Source: Pochonia chlamydosporia 170 (taxonomy: Eukaryota > Ascomycota > Sordariomycetes > Hypocreales > Clavicipitaceae). From it: a stretch of DNA of 64,000 nt. The notes beneath the pieces were generated by a model. That model was not told where the DNA came from and searched no databases. It was given only the letters and a program-made list of their open reading frames with translations. The DNA lies in NCBI RefSeq assembly GCF_001653235.2, contig NC_035791.1, positions 2,170,001-2,234,000 on the forward strand. The letters are read 5' to 3'. Every line of letters begins with the position of its first letter. Position 1 is the first letter of the stretch. Positions 42,790 through 52,806 of the stretch are shown here, in pieces. The translations under genes were made by a program, and so were the position numbers.

Positions 42790-44636
42790 ATGAACCGGAC
42801 GCAGCTTAATGCTTCTGCTGTAAGCGGTCCTTGCCAAGTCATGAGCTCTTTGCGCATGTGCTAAAGTTAACTGATTCTCAGGCCATAGCTTGCTCGAACT
42901 GCAACACACATAGCACACCGCTTTGGAGGAAAGACGACGATGGCAACATTCTTTGCAATGCATGTGGCTTATTCCTGAAGCTTCATGGCAGTGCCCGCTC
43001 TATGAGTGGCCACAATCCACGGCATGAAGCCCCAGCTATGAAGCAGGAGGCTTCGTCGAACTATGCAGAACCGTCTACTCAAATTACAGCTACAGAAATA
43101 GGAAAATTTATCGACAGCGACGTAACTAGCCAGTACACTAGGCCATCATCTCAGTCTATGGGTTGCTCTAATTGCAAGACACAAACTACGCCGGTTTGGC
43201 GACAAGATGATGACGGCAACATTCTTTGCAATGCATGCGGTCTATTTTGGAAGTTACATGGGAAGACCCGTCCTGTACTAAGTTTCAATCAGCCGGTTAC
43301 TGTTCCAGCAAACATACAGGAATCATCTTCAACCTTAGCCGCAAAGTTCTCCCAAATGACACCCCCTTCCTCAACCGGGCTCACTAGTGTTGTAACAAGT
43401 CAGCAAGACATTCAAAAGCACGTCGATACTGCGACATCCATTGTTCTAGAAGGAATTGACGACATTGATTGGGCCTCAAAGAGTCATGCATATGGTTCTG
43501 CTGCTGAAGTGCCATCGTGGATTAAGGCACTACAGTACCCTGACACTAGTAATCGATCTGCGGCAATAAGCCAACTTGAGGACAATCTCGTGCACCAGGG
43601 CTCGCGATGGGAAGCAACGCCCCTAACCATCCCATTTCTTCTCAAGCTAGCGACCGATCCGCTGACACCGAATCGTGAAGACATCTTGGAGCTGCTAGTT
43701 GACCTCGCCGTCGGAGACCCAGAAGATTGGCAGCCGCAGAGCATCAATGTTCGACAGTGGAGGGAACAAGTCCAGGTTTCTGGAAATTCGTCTATTAACT
43801 GGGATTTTCTCTCGTATGATGCCGTGCGTGCTGGTGTACCAAGCATTCGAGCCCTCCTGTTGAACGACATGAACCCGAGAGTTCAATCCTGGTGTGCGTA
43901 TCTCCTGGCTTGGTTCCCGGAGGATGCCAGCGAAGAACAGCACGACACCTTGAATGCCCTGTGGCAGATAATCGACAAAAAGGCTCACTATGCTTCTACC
44001 GTCGCCTCGGCTGTTCTGGCAGTTGGCCTTCTCTCAGCAGGGCTTGTATGGCTACACCGACCGGCTGCTTGCGCCAAGTCCACATACAACCTGGAGCCAA
44101 CAAAATTGCGTCTGATTGACATTAGCCAAGATGAGAGACCACAAGTCAGATGGGCTGCATCTAAGGCTTTGGTAGACCTCGATGTGCCCACTTCCAATGC
44201 AATTGTCAACTTGGTGAGCGTCTCCAAGAATCTCTCGCCCGGTCAGTCTTGGGAGGGTGTTGTACCTTCCGGACAAGATGTAGTTGGCTCGTCAGAAGAG
44301 TCGATATGCGGCTTTGCAGTTCGTAATGCGGATACTACGTCTTCAGAGAAGATGGACACCATACTTGAGGCTTTTGCCAAGGTTTCACATGAAGCAGCAT
44401 ACGAGGTTGGAGGCACAGCGTTTATCCTTGCTTTTGGGTTCGAGAAGCCCCCTCCACACCCCAGCCAGCCGTTATTTCATGATTTGAATGAGCTACAGAA
44501 ACGCAGTATACGTGCAGTAGCAAAGGCTAGTGACGAGAAGTGGAGGGATGCTGGACTCGATAAGCTGTTTCGTAGGCGAGGATTTCTTCGAGAACGGGTT
44601 GAAGTGCGGCAGTGGGCCGGAATAGACGAGCCGTGA
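42790..44636 (+). CDS. tandem GATA zinc-finger protein fused to a HEAT-repeat domain
   Basis: Two exons, 42790-42819 ([10 protein letters not shown]) and 42882-44636, with a 62-nt GT-AG intron (GTAAGC, TTAACT branch, TCTCAG); 594 residues. A start at 42831, inside the intron, would give 601 residues but lacks the splice logic. Two GATA-type fingers of the C-x2-C-x17-C-x2-C form lie at residues 14-38 and 105-129, each with the 'LCNACGL' end. The linker has no cysteine, unlike the Cys-rich linker of SreA/Fep1 siderophore regulators. After a Ser/Thr-rich linker, residues about 200-590 form a helical HEAT/PBS-lyase-like array: '[17 protein letters not shown]', '[19 protein letters not shown]', '[15 protein letters not shown]', '[11 protein letters not shown]' and '[15 protein letters not shown]'. 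This closely recalls actinobacterial HEAT proteins. No such fusion is known to me. Nuclear, DNA-binding by inference. Confidence 0.85.
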
Positions 44637-45688
44637 TGCATAATCTTCAAGCATGTAATGCGAGATTGCTATTGTATGATATCCTTTTCTGCCATGTCGG
44701 TTGCATCCCCGCACACATTATGCCGCGTGAGCCGCTCCTGTACTTTTCATGAGCCGGTGTTCCGGGATGTGCTTGTACGACTCACATGAAAACGGGATGT
44801 GATTGTAGATCCTTCTCACACTGGAGTTGTGGGATTGGGCCTCTATGAGGAGGCGTCTTCTTACTTTTTTACTTGCTTTGGGGCATCAAGTGCTCAGCTA
44901 GGTTGAACGAGCCAACCAAATCAACGTCTTCCCTACAATATTTTGAAAAGATCTGCTAGAATCAAAAATCTAGGTGGCTATGCTTCAAGAAAAGAAACCT
45001 TGGATCCCATTCATTCCCAGAAACTTGAATGCATCGCCAGAGATATGAAGGCTCCTCGCCCATGGCACGGGAGGAACAAAGCAAATTCTGCTTTAGAAGT
45101 TGGACCCCAAGTACCCCTTTTTGGGCAGTCACCGTTTATTGATGTCTGAGAGGATCTTGTTCAGCTTTCGGCTGTTACCCTCAAATGGAGAACCATACGT
45201 GTTGTGAACCGATAAGCTGCCACCACACACTGTCGTGTTCTGCACTGTTGCGTAGCCAACTATTTATCAGAAATACCAAGGTCGCATGAATCTTTCCAAT
45301 GGAATTTTTAGCAACTAAAATTAGTTCCAAGGCGCTCTGCATCCTTGAGGGCGTAGTCACCAGACAACAGCCACATCAACGATGGCAAAACCACAACATT
45401 TAGCCACTGAAACTGAAAGATTAAATGGCCGCATTTTGCGACCGAGATTGGCTCGATTCTTCAGCCATTTTAGAGTTTAGTGGAAATTTGGTATTCAGAA
45501 AAAGAAAAATGCAGATGCAGCTTTACGAGATGTGACGCCATGATGCGCTGACCATTGTGATCGCCCAGCCTCATGCTTTCTAACATCAATGCCCAAGGCA
45601 TCCCAACTCACCAAGTATATAAATGCTTGCACCACGGTAGTATTTACAAGCCATCAAAGAAGATATCGAGCTGTAGCAAGACGACAAC
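44637..45688. other. intergenic with PLD promoter
   Basis: 1.05 kb with no gene recognised. A repeated GGGATGTG word occurs near 44763-44803. The right end holds a TATA box. Confidence 0.5.
45616..45623 (+). promoter_or_regulatory. TATA box of the PLD-like gene
   Basis: TATATAAA lies 66 bp before the ATG at 45689, with a short A-rich leader between. Confidence 0.6.
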
Positions 45689-46966
45689 ATGAGATTCTTC
45701 CAATCCGGCAACTCGCTTGCCACATTTGCAGCAAGTTTGCTGCTGGTAAACTTGCCTGTATTTGTGAGCGCCGAGCCAAATCCCGTCATTGGCAAACCCG
45801 TGTTCAACCACCCTCCCGGAAACGAAAAGGAACAATATGCAATCTTTCAGCAACTTGCTCGAATCATCGATCGAGTCCCCAAGGGGGAATCCATTGAAAT
45901 GTCATGGTGGGGATTCGTTGCAAGCTGGACGAGCGACACTGAAAACAAGCCCAACCTTCCAAAACGTCTAATCAACGCACACAACCGAGGCGTCAATGTT
46001 CGAATCATCCTCGACAATAACCACAATTTCGGGGGTCAGGGAAACTCCAAGCTGTACCCGTACATAACGCTCGCCAAGGCACTGGGAACCAAGGACACGG
46101 CCAGGTCGTATATCCTAGTATGCCCAAACGCAAAAGGCTGCATCGCCAAGCGAAAGGTCGCAGGATCATACGCCTTTAACCACAATAAGTTCCTTCTTGC
46201 TAGCCGTGTTGTGCTCGACGGTGGCGCTGTCGTCCCCAACGTTGTGTTCCAGTCCTCAGGCAACTTGGGGCCGTGGGACGCTGACACTGTTTGGAATGAT
46301 GCTGTTACCTGGAGCGAGACTTCTTCCTTTAAAGACTACCGCAAGTACTTTTCTGACTTGCGTGCTAACTATAATGGCCCTGGGAACGATAATTACTACC
46401 GAGTTGGACCAGAATCCGAAACGTATCAGACATACTTCTTCCCACGCAAGGAAACCAACGGCAACTATCGACAAACCTCAACGGACACGATCGTCAACAT
46501 TCTCAACTCAGTTAAATGCACATACGTGAGCAAAGAGGACGGCAAGAAGCACCAGACAAATATACGCATTCTCATGTGGGCAATCAGACGTCTTGCTATC
46601 GGAGAAAAGCTGGCGTCTCTTGTCCGAGATGGGTGCAATGTCGACATCGCATACAACGCCATGAGTCCCGAAGTTTCCAAAGCATTGAAAAACACTGGCG
46701 GGAAGAAGATTGGTGTGACTAAATGCGCGGTAGCTTATCAGGGGCGTACGTTGTGGCCTCATACCAAGTATATGTTGATTGAGGGTGAATACGAGGGTCA
46801 TCAGGAACCATGTGTCATTACTGGCAGTCACAACTATGAGATGAGCGCTTTGCGAAACGCTGACGAAGCTATGGTTTGCATACGCAGTGCTAGTATGCAC
46901 TCGGCGTATCTTCGTGACAGCTTTGAGAAGGTTCGGGATATGTGTAGTGGGAAGACGAAGCCGTGA
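45689..46966 (+). CDS. secreted phospholipase D-like protein (two HxK half-sites)
   Basis: One exon, 425 residues. Signal peptide about 1-28 (hydrophobic 'TFAASLLLVNLPVFVSA', cut before EPN). Two PLD half-motifs are present: 'FNHNKFLLASRV' with His165 and Lys167, followed by 'QSSGNLG', and 'WPHTKYMLIEGE' with His358 and Lys360, followed by 'ITGSHNYEMSALRNADEAMVCI'. Both halves keep the catalytic His and Lys, so an active phosphodiesterase fold is likely. The substrate (phospholipid, sphingolipid or nucleic acid) is unknown. Single-exon structure and resemblance to secreted actinobacterial PLD-like proteins suggest, but do not prove, bacterial ancestry. First of a run of secreted-protein genes. 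Confidence 0.88.
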   Translation: MRFFQSGNSLATFAASLLLVNLPVFVSAEPNPVIGKPVFNHPPGNEKEQYAIFQQLARIIDRVPKGESIEMSWWGFVASWTSDTENKPNLPKRLINAHNRGVNVRIILDNNHNFGGQGNSKLYPYITLAKALGTKDTARSYILVCPNAKGCIAKRKVAGSYAFNHNKFLLASRVVLDGGAVVPNVVFQSSGNLGPWDADTVWNDAVTWSETSSFKDYRKYFSDLRANYNGPGNDNYYRVGPESETYQTYFFPRKETNGNYRQTSTDTIVNILNSVKCTYVSKEDGKKHQTNIRILMWAIRRLAIGEKLASLVRDGCNVDIAYNAMSPEVSKALKNTGGKKIGVTKCAVAYQGRTLWPHTKYMLIEGEYEGHQEPCVITGSHNYEMSALRNADEAMVCIRSASMHSAYLRDSFEKVRDMCSGKTKP

Positions 46967-47387
46967 GTCGGATATTCGCGTTCTAAATCACTTTTTGCAA
47001 ACGGAAATGTAGGTAGTTATGCATTGAGAACATAATACGAAACTAATGGATGATGGAAACTTGACTCTTCATGGCATACTATATCGTCGTAGAAATGTCT
47101 AGACAACAACATGGTTCTCTTTGGCGAATATCAAGATGCACATTCATCGTGGTAGGACTCACAGCACTAGGTCGGTCTGGGACTGCATTGTTCATGTATG
47201 TACAAAGGTGGTATGTAAATATTTACATGCCTGTGAACTGCAAGATTGTGTTGATCCAATTTCTTGAAGGTTCCTCAATGTCATTCGGAACATCAATGAT
47301 TCAAACTAAACATCTCACACCCAAAGTTGCGTGATTAGGGCTCGGTCAATCCATCCCTACTCTTCAGTCGTACTTCCCCGTCCCATA
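46967..47387. other. convergent 3' regions of the PLD-like and neprosin-like genes
   Basis: 421 bp with no gene recognised. Confidence 0.5.
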
Positions 47388-48584
47388 TCAACCGCCAATC
47401 TTTCCCCCAGCACCAGGGCCACCCAGGAAGAAGTAACTTCCCCATGCCTCAGCAGTGTTCCAATGAGCATCAATAGTATATCGCTTAGCATCACTAATAA
47501 TTGTGCCTCGTGACCCGTCGTAAGTTTGATCTCGTCCACTTGTGTCCGTATAGATCAAGTTGTGGAAATACGCGGCTTTGCCATACCCATCCTTGGCAAA
47601 GTGACCACTACCCATATCTGTAGTCGTCAGAGCAGACTCAGACTGATAAATCTCTCCATACCAGTTAATCTGGTTTGCCTTTGACTCAAGAGTGTCACTA
47701 GGATCATTTCCGCCTTGCGAATAAAGGTTAGCAGGGTAGTATCCCACCCATTTGTCGTTGATACCCAGCCACCAACTTCCATTGTGTAAGTTGTACCGGA
47801 TCTGGAGCTCGTGCTGGTCGCCGCCTACAACTGAGAGTGGTGAAAGCTCAATGCCAGGATAAATAGAGTTGTCGACTTGGACCCAACCTCTCTGGTCTGT
47901 GTTCCACCCGCCGATATAGTCACCAGATTGCCCGTAGCCATTCGTGGTGAAAAATGTGAAGAGGTGAGGGTTTCGCACTTGATCGGGATAGTTGATCCAG
48001 CCAGCCTCCAGAGTTTGGATTGGAACACTACCACCGCTGGGCTCCCGGATCACAGCCGTCTGTAGCAGCGAAAAGTCACCGCTGCTCTGGACATATGCCT
48101 TGAACATGCTCAAAGAGGCACTGCCGCCATTGTTGTCGACCACTTCAGATGTACTCACGTACCAGTGTTGACCTTGGTTTTGGCGAGGGTAAATACGGGA
48201 TGACTTTTTAGACGAGCTGGGCGGCAGCTTTTTGGGCATGCTGATACCACTGTCTCGCAGAATTGGTACTGTGCCCTCCGGACCGCGTGTGTTGTCATCA
48301 AATGCATGTTGAACAGCTAGTTTTGCCGACTTGACAAACGATGAAGATGGTGGCGGGTGAGCAATCTCACCCTGGGACTCCCTTCGCACCCAGTCAATGA
48401 CTTGGCCATTGGGAAGAGTTACTGTCTTGACAACATCTAGGCCCTCCTTGTTGGCATCTCCAGCTATAGAAGATGTCACAAGTAAGGTTTCGACAATAGC
48501 GTAGCAAAGACCCCAACGCATGTTGGCAGCCAAAGATGTAAGCACTTTTAACAACGGAGTATATGGTCTCAAAAGATTTATCAT
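47388..48584 (-). CDS. secreted neprosin-domain (DUF239) protein, putative glutamic peptidase
   Basis: One exon, 398 residues from ATG 48584. A second ATG at 48521 gives 377 residues and places 'RWGLCYAIVETLLVTSSIAG' as the first segment, a better signal peptide; that start is more likely. An activation-peptide-like region precedes the neprosin domain: 'HWYVSTSEVV', 'TLEAGWINYPDQ' (Glu193), 'GGWNTDQRGWVQ', 'WWLGINDKWVGYYP' and 'QINWYGEIYQSE' (Glu311). The numbering is from 48584. The two glutamates match the catalytic pair of plant neprosin, a prolyl endopeptidase. Secreted and possibly able to digest proline-rich protein; activity is inferred from family only. Confidence 0.9.
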   Translation of the reverse strand: MINLLRPYTPLLKVLTSLAANMRWGLCYAIVETLLVTSSIAGDANKEGLDVVKTVTLPNGQVIDWVRRESQGEIAHPPPSSSFVKSAKLAVQHAFDDNTRGPEGTVPILRDSGISMPKKLPPSSSKKSSRIYPRQNQGQHWYVSTSEVVDNNGGSASLSMFKAYVQSSGDFSLLQTAVIREPSGGSVPIQTLEAGWINYPDQVRNPHLFTFFTTNGYGQSGDYIGGWNTDQRGWVQVDNSIYPGIELSPLSVVGGDQHELQIRYNLHNGSWWLGINDKWVGYYPANLYSQGGNDPSDTLESKANQINWYGEIYQSESALTTTDMGSGHFAKDGYGKAAYFHNLIYTDTSGRDQTYDGSRGTIISDAKRYTIDAHWNTAEAWGSYFFLGGPGAGGKIGG

Positions 48585-50322
48585 TTAACACAACATTCTA
48601 AATAATAAATTAACCATCCACTTTATATTAGAGTATGCGTCCCATTTCTTTAAAGAAGAAGAGACCTCAACCAAGTTGTGATCAAAACTAGTCTACTTCC
48701 CGTTTGGGAAGGTTGGTAAGTAACGAGTGAGGTTAAGGTAACGTTTTACGTTAAAACGCAATCCGATGGCCGGGCAGCGATCGGCAGTGCTTTTTCCAAA
48801 TACATAACATATTTCTTTCATTTGCACAAATAATATCAATAGTCAAGTGTGCGGTTGTGGGAACACCGAGGCAGGTGTGATTAGGATTGTAGTCGATGTT
48901 GGTAATGGCCTAGTTTAGGAAGGCGACCAGTGTAATGGGTTGTTTCTGTAAATTGCTTGATTTGTTACCAACTGGATATGGAAGGTATCAGCTCCTTTGG
49001 GGGTTGCTACATCTATGTTTCGGCACTTCGGCAAGTTATCGCAGCAACTTCTGAAGGTTATCCTGGGTCAACTAGGCGATGCCCTTCCTCACTCGGTTAG
49101 CAGGATTGCGTGCTGTCGGCCAACTAACTCACCTATGAAAACGTTGCCAGACTTATCACGTAGAACTGTGTGGTTTCTGTTCAGCTTCTCCTTTAGGATG
49201 AGAACCACGAGGGATAGAATGACCAGGAACACATGTAGTGCTGACCGATCTTTCCGAGGAACATCAAACATAGTTGAATGGTGAAATGAGTCGATATGAG
49301 AGTCATTATGAACCCTTCCGAGATTCATAAAGCAGGCCAAAAGTATAGACTAGTAGTAGGACCTACACCATGGCCCAACGGAAGTCTTGATCAGTTTCCT
49401 GAGAGTCCACAACATCCTCCCCAGGGTGAGCTAAATCGCAGAAACAGCAGAGACTACAACAGTCCCAGTCGCCAATAGGCCCCCAATTCTTCGCCTTCTA
49501 CATTGTAATTCTCATATCTTCTGTCTTAAGTGCATTAGCGTATCTGTGTGTGTCGGTCATTTCTCAGTTGAATACTTCTATAAAATGAAAAATAACCTGA
49601 CCAAAATCTGAAACAAGTAAGCTCATTAGGTCCCGCTGTGGTGCCTTTGACCGGTGGCGATTTGCACCATACGTCTCGCCGTACCACATTTCTTGCATAG
49701 AGACCTTCCTCGTCTTGTAGAATCCATATATCTTTAGTCCAATTTTCATCCGATGTAAAACGAAACTTGCGTGATGGTTCGACAACACCGCCACATACAA
49801 AACGGGTCATGTTTGCGATTTGACCGGAAGATAGCCATGACTTACATGGGGTATTCATGGTAGAAGCCCTCATTGGCGTTGGAGGTACCACCACGGGTAA
49901 AGTAGAAGGTAGCGGAGGCATTGTCTGACATGGCACATTGAGACGTATCTATAATCTAAGAGGTCACCTAGTCGTAGGATCGTTTCTTGATGCTCGAAAG
50001 TTTTTACATCCATATCTTGCCAATCACTCCATTGATCAAGCCTCCCTCAAGCTGTAACAACCTCACAACAACCTCCGTAGTGTCATGATCTGATGTTCAC
50101 ATGATGAGTGTCCATTGGTACAGCTACGGTTAAACATGTATAGAGTCTAGCAGACATAGCACATCAATTAAGACTGTCACCACGAAACGAGTCTGCCCAA
50201 AAGTTATATTAGAGACCGATCCCGCTAATTCTAGACAGGTTCGTGGCTAGAAACACCTATAGTAGGCTAATATGAACAATGAAAAATATTCCACGCTTCA
50301 AACCCACACCCAGTCCTCCCAC
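48585..50322. other. intergenic with possible gene remains on the minus strand
   Basis: AT-rich near 48590-48860. Two fragments with protein-like sequence lie on the minus strand (49535-49921 and around 49089-49290) and are discussed in a separate entry. Otherwise empty. Confidence 0.45.
49535..49921 (-). pseudogene. fragment of an unidentified secreted or membrane protein gene
   Basis: From ATG 49921 the frame reads 128 residues: a Pro-rich start ('PPLPSTLPVVVPPTP'), then a globular-looking part with 'WLSSGQIANMTRFVCGGVV', 'FTSDENWTKDIWILQDEEGLY' and 'KSPPVKGTTAGPN'. This composition looks real rather than random, but it has no signal peptide and no family I can name. A second frame uses ATG 49931 and reaches a GTAAGT donor. 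About 200 bp further along on the same strand is a separate hydrophobic stretch ('FLVILSLVVLIL', near 49250), as in a membrane anchor, but placed after rather than before. I suspect a broken or rearranged gene; a spliced gene is possible. Confidence 0.3.
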
Positions 50323-52806
50323 TTATTTCTCATCCTGCGCAAACCGATCCGTGAACTTGAACGTAGCAAGACCCTTCTTGAAACCCTTCACAATATCTCC
50401 AGTATTCTTCTCCACATACACGCCCGGACCCTCAGAAACAAGCGTATTCTTGATGATGTTCTTGGCGTTGCCCAAGAATCCAATCGGCTTACCCCAGTTA
50501 TACCCATCCACCACAATCTGGGTAGGTCGTCCGGGTGGATAAAGCGTAGACTTCTTCTTGTTGTTGAAGAGGTTCTCCGCACCATCAGCTACGATAATGC
50601 CATCGAAGCCAACGGCCTCAGCAGCAGAGTAAGTCTGATCGATGCCGCTGGCGAGAGTCTCACCAACAACAATGACGGTCACGTTGCTGGATTTGAACTC
50701 GTCCTGGAGGGACTTGGCTTGTGTAAGAGAGCTGGAGGACTTGGTGGAGGTCAAGACACCGATGCGGAGGGTGGCGATGCTGGGCAGTTCCTGGCCAAAG
50801 ATGGAGAGCCCCTTGGTCTTGTTGTTGTGGTAGTACTTGTCGTTGGGGGCGGGGGCGTCCAAGCCCAGAGCTCTGCCGACACGGATGGCGATGTCGTTGC
50901 TGATCTTGTTGAGCTGGTTGAGAACATTCTTCTGGATCACTTGTGAGAGGTGGCTGGTCTCGAAGCGGATAGCATCGATGAGAAACTGTTGCTCGATGGG
51001 GGTGATGGAGTTGTAGAACAGACGAGGTTGGCTCCAGTGGTCGAGGAAGGTCGAGCTTCGGCGTCTCTCGAGGGCACCGGAAGCCTTGCGATTAGGAGCG
51101 GTGAAGAAACCCTTGCCTTGAGTTTGGTTCGCTTGTTTGGGGAATCCCTTGTTGAGAGTGTTTGGAGAATCTATTCCCGTGTCAGTAAGTAGTCCATATT
51201 TCCACATTCAATGATCTTGTAAAGGAGTGTTCAGCTTACAAGGTGCAGTGTTCTTATGGATCAAGTTCTGTCCAGCACCATCGCGGTTGTTATTGTGGAT
51301 GGGAACAACAGGTCTGTTGATGGGAAGCTGTTCAAAGTTGGGACCACCGTGGCGGTTAAGCTGGGTATCAAGGTAGGAGAAAATGCGGCCCTGCAGCAGA
51401 GGGTCATCGGTGAAGTCGACGCCTCTCACAATGTGGCCCGGTTGGAACTAGGTATGGTCAGTATTTCAAGTGTTTACGAGTGTTTACGGAACAAAGATCT
51501 AGTTTGCTCTCGCAACTCACCATGATTTGTTCGGTTTCCGCAAAGTAGTTTACAGGATTGGTGTCCAGTCTTAGCACACCAAGAGGACGAAGGGGAGCAT
51601 ATTCCTCAGGGATAATCTTGGTAGGATCAAGGACATCAAAGCCAAATGCAAGAGCCTGATTCTCATCGAAAATCTGCACATTGAGTTCCCACTCAGGGTA
51701 ATTGCCAGACTCAATAGCATCCCAGAGGTCCTGTCTGTGATAGTCGGCATTCTTGCCAGCAATGTGCTGTGCTTCATCCCAGACCAGACTGGCCTTGCCC
51801 TGCTTGGTCTTCCAATGCCATTTTACGAGTTTAGTGTCTCCCTTTTCGTTTACGAGTCGGAAAGTGTGGACGCCGTGGCCGTCCTGGAATCGGTGTTAGC
51901 TTTAATACTTGCCTTGCAGCCAATGAGTGCCACCTCAGGAAATGTTGTGATTTTGTACATACCATGTGACGGAAACTTCTGGGGATTCCGTATCCTGCCA
52001 TGGCCCAGAACAAGGTGTGAAGGGTTGAGGTCTCCTGGGAGAAGAAGTCCCATGCCTCGTCGTGTGCAGTTGCGCCTTGTGGAATCTCATTATCGGATCG
52101 AGGCTTCACAGAGTGAATGAGATCAGGGAATTGAATAGCGTCTTGGATGAAGAACACTGGAATGTTGTTGCCAACGATGTCGAAGTTACCCTCATCAGTG
52201 TACCTATTTTCTGATGGTTAGTTCGCATTGCTTGAAAGCTGCTGCGTAAGACGAGCTCACAGTCTGGTGGCAAATCCGTGCACATCTCTAGCAGTATCGG
52301 CACTACCACGAGACCCAGCAACGGTAGAAAAGCGAACAAATACCGGCGTCTGCTTGCCCTTCTTCCCCAAGAAGGATGCGGCAGTGATGTTGCTAAAGTC
52401 ATCGTAGCTGGTAAAGATGCCATGAGCACCAGCGCCACGAGCATGAACCGCACGTTCAGGAACCTGCAGTTAAGAATTCGGTAAGCTATCATGTACATCA
52501 ATTCAAAGCTCAGGGCAAGTTCCTTACTCTCTCGTGGTCAAAGTGGGTTATCTTTTGGCGGAATATGAAGTCCTCCAGCAAAGTAGGACCACGCTCTCCA
52601 GCCTTCAAGCTATTCTGGTCCTCAATTGGACCACCCACATCAGATGTGAGATACCCTTGACTGTCATCAACCTCATAGTTCTTCAAGTGAGACGCGGGAC
52701 GACCCTCAGTCCTTGCTGCAAGCCCTCCAAGGTCAGCGTAGGGGCATTGTGCTGCCACCAAACCGGACAGCGCCGCAGAAATAGCCACCAGGCCAGTTCG
52801 TACCAT
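50323..52806 (-). CDS. secreted large-subunit catalase (CatB/Cat-3 type)
   Basis: Six exons: 52806-52528, 52463-52261, 52203-51963, 51883-51521, 51447-51240 and 51170-50323, giving 713 residues. All five introns are GT-AG (57-79 nt). Signal peptide about 1-19 ('[20 protein letters not shown]'). The core holds the catalytic His100 in '[14 protein letters not shown]', '[20 protein letters not shown]', '[10 protein letters not shown]' and the haem-ligand Tyr387 in '[10 protein letters not shown]'. The C-terminal 150 residues are the flavodoxin-like domain of large catalases ('TLRIGVLTS', '[10 protein letters not shown]'). It breaks down hydrogen peroxide outside the cell or in the wall. The frame extends upstream to a non-ATG codon at 52842 and was trimmed. 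Confidence 0.96.

Noticed and set aside
42790..44636. SreA/Fep1-type siderophore regulator
   Set aside because: There are two GATA fingers, but the Cys-rich iron-sensing linker is missing and the C-terminus is a HEAT array.
50272..50946. 224-codon open frame, plus strand
   Set aside because: Antisense shadow of the catalase C-terminal domain.
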